From JACCXE01 sp963718605 (GTDB lineage Bacteria > Actinomycetota > Acidimicrobiia > Acidimicrobiales > JACCXE01), in the NCBI GenBank assembly GCA_963718605.1, contig OY970363.1, forward strand, positions 2,542,001-2,606,000: a DNA stretch of 64,000 bases, read 5' to 3'. The translations under genes and the position numbers were made by a program. Of this stretch, positions 8,978 to 16,870 are shown piece after piece. Within the stretch, counting starts at the first letter, position 1. Every line of letters starts with the position of its first letter. The notes beneath the pieces are model-generated. The model saw only the letters and a program-made list of their open reading frames with translations, had not been told where the DNA came from and searched no databases.

Positions 8978-10024
8978 ATGAAGTTCCGCACGATTGGCAG
9001 CACCGGTATCCACGTCTCGACCTATTGCCTCGGGGCGATGATGTTCGGTGCGTGGGGCAACCGCGACCACGACGAGTGCCTCCGGATGATCGACACTGCG
9101 CTCGAAGGCGGCATCAACTTCATCGACACGGCCGACGCTTACGCGGGTGGCGAATCCGAGGAAATCGTCGGCAAGGCGCTGAAGGGTCGCCGCGATGACG
9201 TCGTGCTCGCGACGAAGTTCTACATGCCGATGGGTGACGACCCGAATATGCAAGGTGGATCGCGGCGCTGGATCGTCAAGGAGGTCGAGAACAGCCTGCG
9301 GCGCCTCGACACGGACTACATCGACCTCTATCAAATCCACCGGCCCGTCCCCGGTACCGACATCGACGAAACCCTCGGTGCGCTGAGCGACCTCATCCAC
9401 AGCGGCAAGGTGCGCGCGATCGGATCGTCCACGTTTCCGGCCGAACTCATCGTCGAGGCGCAATGGACGGCCGAGAAGCGTCACCGTGAACGCTTCACGT
9501 GCGAGCAGCCGCCCTATTCGCTGTTCGCCCGCGGCATCGAGACGTCCGTGCTCCCGACGTGTGACCGCTACAACATGGGCGTCATCGCGTGGAGCCCCCT
9601 GGCCGGTGGTTGGTTGACCGGCAAGTACCGCAAGGGCGACTCGACACCCGACTCGCAACGCGCCCGGCTGCGTCCCGATCGGTTCGACTTCAACCTGCCC
9701 GAGAACCAGCGCAAGCTTGACCTGGTCGAGGAGTTGGCCAAGGTGGCGGCGGACGCCGGCGTCTCGATGACCCACATGTCGATGGCGTTCGTGGTGGCGC
9801 ACCCGAACGTGACGTCGGCGATCATCGGCCCCCGCACGATGGAGCAGTTGACCGACGTGCTGGCCGGAGCGGCCGTGGAGTTGACCGACGACACGCTCGA
9901 CGCGCTCGACCAGATCGTCGAGCCGGGCGTCACGATCAATGTCGCCGACGCCGGATGGTCACCCCCGTCGATCACCCAGTCGTTCCGGCGTCGCCGGCCG
10001 TTCGGCCGCCGCGCCGCCGGGTAA
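8978..10024 (+). CDS. Aldo/keto reductase
   Basis: Protein of 348 residues. The AKR tetrad is visible: Asp and Tyr in FIDTADAYAGGESEEIVGKAL, Lys in VLATKFYMP and His in DLYQIHRPVPG. SSTFPAEL, AWSPLAGGWLTGKY and the C-terminal SAIIGPRTMEQL loop, which binds NADPH phosphate, follow in the normal order. It is a TIM-barrel NADPH-dependent oxidoreductase of the YajO/Tas branch; its carbonyl substrate is unknown. Unlike most first genes here it has a leader with GAGGGAG at 8965-8971 ahead of ATG 8978. Confidence 0.9.
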   Translation: MKFRTIGSTGIHVSTYCLGAMMFGAWGNRDHDECLRMIDTALEGGINFIDTADAYAGGESEEIVGKALKGRRDDVVLATKFYMPMGDDPNMQGGSRRWIVKEVENSLRRLDTDYIDLYQIHRPVPGTDIDETLGALSDLIHSGKVRAIGSSTFPAELIVEAQWTAEKRHRERFTCEQPPYSLFARGIETSVLPTCDRYNMGVIAWSPLAGGWLTGKYRKGDSTPDSQRARLRPDRFDFNLPENQRKLDLVEELAKVAADAGVSMTHMSMAFVVAHPNVTSAIIGPRTMEQLTDVLAGAAVELTDDTLDALDQIVEPGVTINVADAGWSPPSITQSFRRRRPFGRRAAG

Positions 10025-10106
10025 ATCTCAACCGGGCGAGGCGAAAGTCAACGAAGGCGTCTTCGTAACTAGTCCGCATTGCACCCAAAAACCCTCCCGA
10101 CGGGCG

Positions 10107-10370
10107 ATGGTGTTCAAGCCCCTCGAAGCCGATGATTTGGACATCGAAGACATTTCCTTGACCGGGGGGACGAACCCAATGCTTGAACTACAACGCTCCA
10201 CTGCCCGTCGCATGATCGGAACTCATGTGCAGGTTGCCTGCCTCGACGGCCAGCTCGTCGATGGCCACCTCGACTGGTGCAGCGACTGCGAAATCGCCGT
10301 CGCCGACCAGGCGAATCACTTCGTAATTTCGCTCACGAACGTCGTCGGCATGGTCCGCCGGAGCGCCTAG
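10107..10370 (+). CDS. Small Sm-like protein, unknown function
   Basis: Protein of 87 residues from ATG 10107, or 63 residues from ATG 10179, which has a purine run (GGGGGGA) 8 nt upstream and may be the real start. The core IGTHVQVACLDGQLVDGHLDWCSDCEIAVADQANHFVISLTNVVGMVRR resembles a small beta-barrel of Sm/LSm type (G..V.V...DG..V.G.L.. then a later hydrophobic strand), but two Cys residues and the short length make this tentative. No family is recognised with certainty. It is followed by a strong terminator at 10421-10460. Confidence 0.55.
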   Translation: MVFKPLEADDLDIEDISLTGGTNPMLELQRSTARRMIGTHVQVACLDGQLVDGHLDWCSDCEIAVADQANHFVISLTNVVGMVRRSA

Positions 10371-10420
10371 CCACCCTTCGCCCGACATTGGCCCCTGCCC
10401 CCGGGGCCGCCAGGCGCACG

Positions 10421-10460
10421 AAAACGGGCGGGTCCACAGTGTCGTGGAGCCGCCCGTTTT
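10421..10460. terminator. Bidirectional rho-independent terminator
   Basis: The arm AAAACGGGCGGGTCCAC pairs with GTGGAGCCGCCCGTTTT with one mismatch and a 6-nt loop. T runs flank both sides, so it can stop transcripts from the small gene on the left and from the ABC operon arriving on the minus strand. Confidence 0.85.
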
Positions 10461-10488
10461 TCGCGTAAGGGAACCGCGGGACGGCCGC

Positions 10489-10518
10489 CGTGGGGCGAGC
10501 GCAGCGAGGGGCCCCACG
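10489..10518. repeat. Inverted repeat in intergenic region
   Basis: CGTGGGGC at about 10489-10496 and GCCCCACG at about 10511-10518 are perfect inverted copies separated by a purine-rich spacer. A second G/C-rich inverted pair (GGGCC/GGCCC) follows near 10532-10550. The 187-nt gap 10371-10557 holds only these hairpins and the terminator. It could be a REP-like element; copies elsewhere would be needed to say so. Confidence 0.4.
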
Positions 10519-10557
10519 TTGCGGAGGAGGGTGGGCCTGCGGGGGCCCGCCCGGGTA

Positions 10558-11265
10558 TCAAGCCACTTCGGTGGTTTTGAGCCAGCGGCCGGTGAGGGCT
10601 ACGGCGCCGGCGGCTACGACGATCGGGACGATGACCGAGGCAGCCGTGCCGGCATGGTTTTTTGGCAACTCCGTATCGCTCATGTGATTGAGCAGCGATG
10701 TGGAGTACACGCTGATCGAGAGCTTGGCCGCGAAGCTGACGCTGCGAGCCAGAAAGCCCTCCCAGATCAGGATGTAGGCGATGCCCCACACGAGGGCGCG
10801 CCGAACTTTGAATCCGAGGGCCAGAAACAGCCCGGCGTAGCCCAGCGTCGCCACCGCGCTCGCCGCAGCTGCTGCGGCTATCGCCTTGCCGTCGCCCGAG
10901 CCGACAAATGCGGCGAGGGTGACCGGAATGACTACGAGCGGCAGCGCCGTACCGACACTGGCGAGCGCGGCGCCTACCGCGATCTGCCACCGAGCGACAG
11001 GACGCAGCCACAGGTACACGAGGGTGCGGTCGTCGACCATGTCGCCGAGCGCGGCAGACGCCAGCACGAGCCCGACGACCGGCGCGATTACGCCAAGCCC
11101 GTACTTGTCGATCGTGCTGATCGTGTCGATGTAGCGCCCGGCGCCGCTCGAGGCCGAGATGATGAAGCTGAACACGATGATGATGGCGCCCATCCCCAAC
11201 AAGAAGATGAGCCGTCCGCGTGTCAGTTGCGTGCGCGCGATGAGTTTCGCGACGCGCGAAATCAC
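10558..11265 (-). CDS. ABC-2 type permease
   Basis: Protein of 235 residues with about six hydrophobic segments, an N-terminal cytoplasmic stretch (MISRVAKLIARTQLTRGR) and the loop VDDRTLVYLWLRPVARWQ typical of ABC-2 exporters (compare NosY and CcmB-like families). It should form the membrane part of an exporter with the ATPase encoded just upstream in the operon. It is the last of four genes joined by 4-nt overlaps. The exported substrate is unknown. Confidence 0.8.
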   Translation of the reverse strand: MISRVAKLIARTQLTRGRLIFLLGMGAIIIVFSFIISASSGAGRYIDTISTIDKYGLGVIAPVVGLVLASAALGDMVDDRTLVYLWLRPVARWQIAVGAALASVGTALPLVVIPVTLAAFVGSGDGKAIAAAAAASAVATLGYAGLFLALGFKVRRALVWGIAYILIWEGFLARSVSFAAKLSISVYSTSLLNHMSDTELPKNHAGTAASVIVPIVVAAGAVALTGRWLKTTEVA

Positions 11266-12185
11266 TTCGCACCCACCAGGTAGCGGAAGACGCTCTCGAG
11301 GTCGTCGTCGAGCGGAACTACCTCGATCAGCCGGGCCTTGGTCTTCTTCGCGACTGCCGCGACGGACAGGCGGAACGCGCTGACGTCGTTTGTGTCGACC
11401 ACGATGGTGTTGCGGGCCAGGGTGATGCCGATCACTCCGGCGTCGGCCACTAGGCCGGCCGCGAGCTCGCGCGGTTTGTCAGTGACGACGCGCAGCTTGT
11501 GCGGACGGTCGTCGATCAGCTCACGAATGGCGTGGAAGTCGCCCTCGGCCAGCAGTCGACCCTTGCCCATCACCAACACACGCGACGCGAGCCGCTCGAC
11601 CTCGTCGAGCACATGGCTCGAGACGACCACGGTGCGTCCTTCTTGGCCGAGATCGGTGAACAGCTCGATCATCGAACGACGCTGACGGGGGTCGAGGCCC
11701 TCAAGCGGTTCGTCCAGTACCAGGATCTGCGGGTCGTGCACGACGGCGGCCGCAACTTTCACGCGTTGGCGCATGCCCTTCGAATAGGTACGGACGGGGC
11801 GCTTGTCGTCAGGGTCGAGTTCGACCAGGCCGAGCGCGTGCCGCGCCGCGGCGTCGGGGTTCTTTACCTTCGACAACTCGGCGCTGAAGGACACGAACTG
11901 TTGGGCGCTCAGAACCTCGGGCACCACTTCTTGTTGGGGCACGAGGCCAAGGTGGCGGAACACTTCGACCGGGCCGCGCGGGTCCTCACCCAGCAGGCGC
12001 ACGGTGCCGCGCGAGGGTGACGCGAGGCCGCACAGGATCCGCATCACGGTGGACTTGCCCGCACCGTTCGGCCCCAGCAGCGCGGTGACGCCGGCGCCGA
12101 TGGAGAAGCTGACGTCGCTGACCGCGACCACGCCGCCGAAGAACTTCGACACGCCCTCGAGTTGGATGACGGGGGCCTCGCTCAT
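11262..12185 (-). CDS. ABC transporter ATP-binding protein
   Basis: Protein of 307 residues. Walker A GPNGAGKST, signature YSKGMRQRVKVAAA, Walker B ILVLDEPLEGLDP and switch His in VVSSHVLDEVERLA are all intact. The extra 80-residue C-terminal domain is common in ABC-2 exporters of the NodI/CcmA group. The ATG at 12185 was chosen because it overlaps the TGA of the preceding permease and gives MSEAPVIQLEGVSKFF; the frame is open to 12245 without homology. It pairs with the permease that follows it. Confidence 0.88.
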   Translation of the reverse strand: MSEAPVIQLEGVSKFFGGVVAVSDVSFSIGAGVTALLGPNGAGKSTVMRILCGLASPSRGTVRLLGEDPRGPVEVFRHLGLVPQQEVVPEVLSAQQFVSFSAELSKVKNPDAAARHALGLVELDPDDKRPVRTYSKGMRQRVKVAAAVVHDPQILVLDEPLEGLDPRQRRSMIELFTDLGQEGRTVVVSSHVLDEVERLASRVLVMGKGRLLAEGDFHAIRELIDDRPHKLRVVTDKPRELAAGLVADAGVIGITLARNTIVVDTNDVSAFRLSVAAVAKKTKARLIEVVPLDDDLESVFRYLVGAK

Positions 12186-13060
12186 CGCGTCACCCGCAAT
12201 CGGCTGTAGCGGAACCACGCGATGGCGGCGCCCAGGATGGTCCAAAACGCCGTGCCGATCGCGAAGGCGACGGCCGGAACTTCATACCCGTTCTCGGTGA
12301 TGATGTTGCCCTGCCCGAAGATGTGCAGCACGAGCGAGAACGCGGCGCCGTTCGTCGAAAAGCCCAACAGCCAGCCCGGCAGCTTCGCAACGTCGACCAG
12401 GATTGCGACGAACGCGCCTACGACCTGCGAGAAGAAGAAGATGCCCGCGGCGGCAAACGCTTTGCGGTCCGTGAGGCTGCTCGCCGCCACAGAAAACGCG
12501 GCGAAGAACGCGGCCAGGATCACGCCCGACGCGGCTATGCGACCCAAGGTCGACAGGAAGCCACCGAGCCCGTGGGGGCCGGCGTTCTGCGCCGAAAGGC
12601 CGATCAGATAAAGCAACGGTGGCCCCAAGGTGACGAGCAGGAGGGACGTAAACACCGCCGCGGCCTTGGCCGCGATGTAGCGCGTACGCGTGAGTGGTGT
12701 GGCCAGGTAAAGGCTGAGGATTCCGTTGCGCCGGTCGGGACACAACGCTTCGGGTGCCACGAAAATCACGAACAGCGCGATCGCCGCGGTGATGAAGCTG
12801 TAGGTGAACGCGTATGTCGGAAGGACGCTATTGCGCAGTTGGTCGTCAGGCACGAGGGCGGTGACGCCGACGAAGACGATGTTCGGTACGTACGCGATCG
12901 CAATCGCCAGCAGCGGCAAGGCTTTCCACCGCGCGGGGCGGCCGAGCCCGAGGATGCGGCGCAGCGTGTGCTTCCAGAGGGCGATGGTGGCGTGCTGGCT
13001 GCCGAGCCGCGGGCCGTCGTAGCGGCGGTACCCGCTGTCGAGGATGCGTGCGTCGCTCAT
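12182..13060 (-). CDS. ABC-2 type permease
   Basis: Protein of 292 residues with six or more hydrophobic segments and the conserved cytoplasmic loop EALCPDRRNGILSLYLATPLTRTRYIAAKAAA, the hallmark of ABC-2 exporters. The N-terminus (SDARILDSGYRRYDGPRLG) is cytoplasmic and resembles that of other actinobacterial multi-gene ABC-2 clusters. It is coupled to the ATPase genes on either side by ATGA overlaps. It and the gene at 10558 are distinct in length and sequence, so the two may form a heterodimer rather than two separate pumps. Confidence 0.83.
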   Translation of the reverse strand: MSDARILDSGYRRYDGPRLGSQHATIALWKHTLRRILGLGRPARWKALPLLAIAIAYVPNIVFVGVTALVPDDQLRNSVLPTYAFTYSFITAAIALFVIFVAPEALCPDRRNGILSLYLATPLTRTRYIAAKAAAVFTSLLLVTLGPPLLYLIGLSAQNAGPHGLGGFLSTLGRIAASGVILAAFFAAFSVAASSLTDRKAFAAAGIFFFSQVVGAFVAILVDVAKLPGWLLGFSTNGAAFSLVLHIFGQGNIITENGYEVPAVAFAIGTAFWTILGAAIAWFRYSRLRVTR

Positions 13061-14016
13061 TTGACAGCCGTCTTGGAGCGGTCGGCTTCGCGGGCGGCGT
13101 CACCCGCGGCGAAGTACACGTCTTCCAATGTTTCGCGGCGGCGCTCGAGTCCCCGCAACGACGCACCGCTCGCGGCGAGCGCGTCGCGCAGCCGGTCGTA
13201 GGTGGCGTCACCGTCCACCGAGACCAGCAGGCGACCGTTGCCCAGGTCGGTAAAGGCGACCTTGGCCGCCTTGAGCGCAGTCGTGAGTTTTCGGCTGGGC
13301 GCGTCGAGGGTCACCATTACTTCGGCGGGGCCGCTGCCAGCCTGGAGGTCGGCGACATTGCCCGTGGCCACCGTGCGTCCGTTGTCGAGGATGATCACGG
13401 CGTCCGCGACGCGCTCGACCTCTTCGAGCAGGTGCGACGACAACAACACGTGAATGCCGAGTTCGTCGGCGACGCGCCGCACCAGGCGCAGCATCTCTTC
13501 ACGCTGCATCGGGTCGAGGCCGTTGGTCGGCTCGTCCAGCAACACCAGCGTCGGATCGGCGGCGATCGCCTGGGCCAGCTTCACCCGCTGGCGTTGGCCG
13601 GTGGACATGGTGCCGACCGGCCGCATGCGCTCTTCGCCGAGCCCGAGTTCGAACAGCACGTCGCTGGCTCGTCCCGCGGCTTCGCGGCGGGGCAGGCCGC
13701 GCATCTCGGCCAGGTGGGCCACGATCTCGTACGCGGCGACATCCGGGGGAAGCGTGTCGTGTTCGGGCGCATAGCCGACCAGGGCGCGGATCTCGGCGCC
13801 CTGCGTGACGGGGTCCATGCCGAGGACGGTCAGGGTGCCCGCGTCGGCGGTGTGCATTCCAAGCAGCAGACCGAGAGTGGTGGTCTTGCCTGAGCCGTTC
13901 GCGCCGAGCAATCCGGTGACGCCCGCGCCGACGCGAAAGGTGGCGCCGTCCAAAGCGAGGGTGTCGTCCCACGACTTGCGCACGCCGTCGGCCACGACGA
14001 CGTCGAGCGCGGTCAT
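13057..14016 (-). CDS. ABC transporter ATP-binding protein
   Basis: Protein of 319 residues, first gene of the exporter operon. It has Walker A GANGSGKTT, signature MSTGQRQRVKLAQA, Walker B TLVLLDEPTNGLDP and switch His in LLSSHLLEEVERVA. The C-terminal region after residue 220 resembles the regulatory tail of other ABC-2 ATPases. On its strand TAGTTT (14023-14028) lies 6 nt before the ATG, so the message is probably leaderless. It is divergent from ilvD with only 24 nt between start codons. Confidence 0.88.
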   Translation of the reverse strand: MTALDVVVADGVRKSWDDTLALDGATFRVGAGVTGLLGANGSGKTTTLGLLLGMHTADAGTLTVLGMDPVTQGAEIRALVGYAPEHDTLPPDVAAYEIVAHLAEMRGLPRREAAGRASDVLFELGLGEERMRPVGTMSTGQRQRVKLAQAIAADPTLVLLDEPTNGLDPMQREEMLRLVRRVADELGIHVLLSSHLLEEVERVADAVIILDNGRTVATGNVADLQAGSGPAEVMVTLDAPSRKLTTALKAAKVAFTDLGNGRLLVSVDGDATYDRLRDALAASGASLRGLERRRETLEDVYFAAGDAAREADRSKTAVK

Positions 14017-14040
14017 CTAGCGAAACTACCCTGCCCTGCT
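14017..14040. promoter_or_regulatory. Overlapping divergent leaderless promoters
   Basis: The whole gap between the ABC ATPase ATG and the ilvD GTG is 24 nt. It holds TAGTTT on the minus strand (14023-14028) and TACCCT on the plus strand (14027-14032), each 6-8 nt from its own start codon and sharing two base pairs. Polymerase bound to one should block the other. The -35 regions would lie inside the opposing genes. Confidence 0.55.
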
Positions 14041-15807
14041 GTGAGTGACAGTACGGACCGCTTCGTTTCGGACAACCCAGGTCGTGATGTGCAGCGCGTG
14101 GGCACCGCTAACTATTTAGGTGAGCCCGTCGAGAAAATTCATGACCCGGTATGGGCGGTGCTGGGCACCCTTGGCGACAGCCAGTGTTACGTCGGCGTGC
14201 AGGAGAAGGTGGCGGCGGTTTTTGACGCGATGTCGGCGCGAATCGCGCGGGACGACCTTCGCGTGCGGCTCATTGCACCGGCGTTCACTCTCGGCGTCTC
14301 TGATGGCCAGCTGAACGGCACCGAACGGATGCGCTACTCGCTCATCGGCAGGGAATTGGTGAACGACGCGACGGACATGCACTTGCACGCCAACGACGTG
14401 GCCGGTGTGGTCGCCGTGGTCGCGTGCGACAAGCCACCGGTCGGCACGCTCGCCGCGATGCTCGAGCGCAACTCGCCTGCGGTGATCCTTTCCGACGGAT
14501 CGATCAAGCCCGGTATCGACCCGGCCACCGGCCAACGGATCGACCTCGTGGCTGCGTTCCAAGCGGCAGGTGACCCCGATCCCGAAGTACGTACACGTAT
14601 TGCGCGTCACGCCTGTCCCGGCCAGGGCAGCTGCGGTGGAATGTTCACGTACAACACGATGCAAAGCTTCATCGCGGTGCTGGGCATGGAGCCGTTGCAC
14701 ATGGTGGCGCCCACGTCCGATGACGCGCGCCGCGTGAAAGAGTTCCCGGCCGAACTCGTCGACTGCCTCGTCACAATGAGTGAACGCGGGATTCGGCCGC
14801 GCGACATCGTCACGCCTACCGCAGTGCGGAACGCGCTCACCGTCGCGATGGCGATGGGCGGATCGACCAACGTGGCATTGCACAGCGTCGAGATTGCGCG
14901 CGCGGCGGGCCTCGACCTTTGGCGCGACGTGATTAGCCAGAGCGAATTCAACGCACTCGCCCAGCGTCTTCCTGTCGTTGTCAACATGTGGCCCTTCGGA
15001 CTCTGGTCGATGGTCGACGTTGATCGCGTCGGCGGGCTGCAGGTCATCGTCAAGGAGTTGCTCGACGCAGGTTTCCTCGACGGAAGCGCGCTGACCTGCA
15101 CCGGCGAGACGCTCGGCGAACAGGTCGCGCGGCTCGACCCGCCCGCCGCAGACGGTGAGGTGATTTATTCCGCCGCCAACCCGTTTAAGCCGACCGGCGG
15201 GTTGCGCTTCCTTGCTGGCAACATCGCGCCCGAGGGCGGAGCGATCCTCAAGGTCGCGGGGGTCGAAGGCGGCATTGTCGACGGTCGGTTCGTCGGGCGA
15301 GCCCGCGTGTTCAACCGAGAATCCAGTCTCGTGGCCGCGTTGGAAGCCGACCCCGACTCGTTCCAGGACCGCGACATGGTCGTGATTCGCTACGAGGGTC
15401 CGCGCGGAGCGCCGGGAATGCCCGAGATGCTCGACCCGACGTCACGCATCACCACGCTCTGTCGGCAGCGGGGCATCACGATCGCCCTGATGACCGACGC
15501 GCGATTCTCGGGCGGGTCGGTCGGGCTCGTGATCGGACACGTCGGACCCGAGGCCTACCTCGGCGGGCCGATCGGCCTGATCGAGGATGGCGACACCATC
15601 GTCATCGACCTCAACCGCGACCGTCTTGATTGCACGGAACTCGACGACCCCGCGACCTTCCAGGCCCGCACGGCGGCCTGGGCGGCGGCGGCCGACAAGA
15701 ACGGTGGCGAACACCCGAGCGCCGTGCCGGTTACGAGCCGGGTACTGAGCCGCATGCGCGCTACCGCCCGTCCCGCCCTCGAGGGCGGCGGCATGGCCCC
15801 GAGCTAA
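14041..15807 (+). CDS. ilvD: Dihydroxy-acid dehydratase (IlvD/Edd family)
   Basis: Protein of 588 residues. The three cluster cysteines are in place: Cys49 (GDSQCYVG), Cys129 (ACDKPPVG) and Cys198 in CPGQGSCGGMF. TDARFSGGSVGLVIGHVGPEA contains the catalytic Ser region. The family dehydrates sugar acids or 2,3-dihydroxy acids; the branched-chain enzyme makes the 2-keto acids of valine and isoleucine. Several motif residues differ from classic IlvD (CDKPP for CDKT/N, TDAR for TDGR, GQGSC for GADSC/GAGAC), so a sugar-acid dehydratase is an alternative. It is monocistronic, with TACCCT 8 nt before the GTG. Confidence 0.75.
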   Translation: MSDSTDRFVSDNPGRDVQRVGTANYLGEPVEKIHDPVWAVLGTLGDSQCYVGVQEKVAAVFDAMSARIARDDLRVRLIAPAFTLGVSDGQLNGTERMRYSLIGRELVNDATDMHLHANDVAGVVAVVACDKPPVGTLAAMLERNSPAVILSDGSIKPGIDPATGQRIDLVAAFQAAGDPDPEVRTRIARHACPGQGSCGGMFTYNTMQSFIAVLGMEPLHMVAPTSDDARRVKEFPAELVDCLVTMSERGIRPRDIVTPTAVRNALTVAMAMGGSTNVALHSVEIARAAGLDLWRDVISQSEFNALAQRLPVVVNMWPFGLWSMVDVDRVGGLQVIVKELLDAGFLDGSALTCTGETLGEQVARLDPPAADGEVIYSAANPFKPTGGLRFLAGNIAPEGGAILKVAGVEGGIVDGRFVGRARVFNRESSLVAALEADPDSFQDRDMVVIRYEGPRGAPGMPEMLDPTSRITTLCRQRGITIALMTDARFSGGSVGLVIGHVGPEAYLGGPIGLIEDGDTIVIDLNRDRLDCTELDDPATFQARTAAWAAAADKNGGEHPSAVPVTSRVLSRMRATARPALEGGGMAPS

Positions 15808-16289
15808 ATGCCGGGCGGGCGGGTCCAGTGGCCGGAGCGGCCGCCAGTCTTCTCCCACAGCGCGACGTCGCCGATGACCATCGTGCGATCGGCGGTCTTG
15901 CACATGTCGTAAATCGTCAGGGCGGCGGTTGAGGCAGCGACAAGGGCCTCCATTTCGACGCCGGTGCGGTCCATCGTCTCGGCTTGCGCTTCCACCTCGA
16001 CGTTGTCGTCACCGATGTTGAAGTCGATGCGCACGGCGCCGATCAGCAGCGTGTGACACAGCGGGATCAGTGCGGCCGTGCGCTTGGCCGCCTGAATGCC
16101 GGCGACGCGTGCCGTGGTCAGCACGTCGCCCTTGGTCACGGCATTGTTCGCGATCATCGCCGTGGTCTCCGAAGCCATGAACACCTTGCAACGCGCCACG
16201 GCGCGGCGACTGGTGACGTCCTTGCCGGTGACGTCCACCATGTGGGCGCGACCAAGATGGTCTAAATGCGTGAACCCTTCCTCCGGCAT
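15804..16289 (-). CDS. moaC: Cyclic pyranopterin monophosphate synthase
   Basis: Protein of 161 residues, normal for MoaC. Conserved segments are complete: GDVLTTARVAGIQAAKRTAALIPLCHTL, DRTGVEMEALVAASTAALTIYDMCK and EKTGGRSGHW. The catalytic Lys (AKRT), His (LCH) and Asp/Lys (YDMCK) are all present. MoaC turns the MoaA product into cyclic pyranopterin monophosphate. It lies apart from moaA (11 kb away) and divergent from mobA across a 20-nt gap. Its stop overlaps the ilvD stop. Confidence 0.95.
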   Translation of the reverse strand: MPEEGFTHLDHLGRAHMVDVTGKDVTSRRAVARCKVFMASETTAMIANNAVTKGDVLTTARVAGIQAAKRTAALIPLCHTLLIGAVRIDFNIGDDNVEVEAQAETMDRTGVEMEALVAASTAALTIYDMCKTADRTMVIGDVALWEKTGGRSGHWTRPPGI

Positions 16290-16309
16290 GTGTGCATCGT
16301 TGCCGATCG

Positions 16310-16870
16310 ATGAGTGAAGCGGTGCACTTCAGCGGGGCGATCCTGACGGGTGGTCGCAGCACGCGCATGGGCACGGACAAGGCGTTGGTGCCGATCGATG
16401 GAGTCGCGATGGCGTTGCGCGTCGCTGAGGCAATGCGGTCCGCGGGAGCGACCGACGTGGTGGCGGTCGGCGGCGACGCCGACGCGCTGCGAGAACTTGG
16501 GTTGCGGACCGTTGCCGACGGCGCACCGGGCGAAGGCCCGCTCGGAGGCATCCTCAGCGCGTTGCGCGCGGCGGCCGAGTCCGTCGTGGTGGTAACCGCC
16601 TGCGACATGCCGTGGATCGAGGCGGCGCACGTAGTGCGGCTCGTCGAAGCGCTCGCGCCGTCCCAGGATGCGGTTGTGGCCGCGAGCACAGCAACTGGTC
16701 ATTTACAGCCGCTACACGCCGCCTGGCGCGTCGAAGCGATCGACGAGTTGCAGCGGATCTTCGACGAAGGCGAGCGCGCGCCGCGTCGGGCGATTCGTGC
16801 GCTCGCGCACGTCACGATCGAACTGGGCGCCGGGCGCTGGTCGACCGATCTCGATACACCTGACCACTGA
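16310..16870 (+). CDS. mobA: Molybdenum cofactor guanylyltransferase (MobA-like)
   Basis: Protein of 186 residues with the nucleotidyltransferase start GAILTGGRSTRMGTDKALVPIDG, the GTP-binding motif with the MGTDK lysine. DGAPGEGPLGGILSAL and VVVTACDMPWIEAAHV follow, the latter holding the metal-binding Asp. It adds GMP to molybdopterin to make the guanine dinucleotide form used by nitrate reductases of the DMSO reductase family, which fits the neighbouring nasA. Start at ATG 16310 gives a normal length. Its last 59 nt overlap the ACT gene on the other strand. Confidence 0.87.
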   Translation: MSEAVHFSGAILTGGRSTRMGTDKALVPIDGVAMALRVAEAMRSAGATDVVAVGGDADALRELGLRTVADGAPGEGPLGGILSALRAAAESVVVVTACDMPWIEAAHVVRLVEALAPSQDAVVAASTATGHLQPLHAAWRVEAIDELQRIFDEGERAPRRAIRALAHVTIELGAGRWSTDLDTPDH

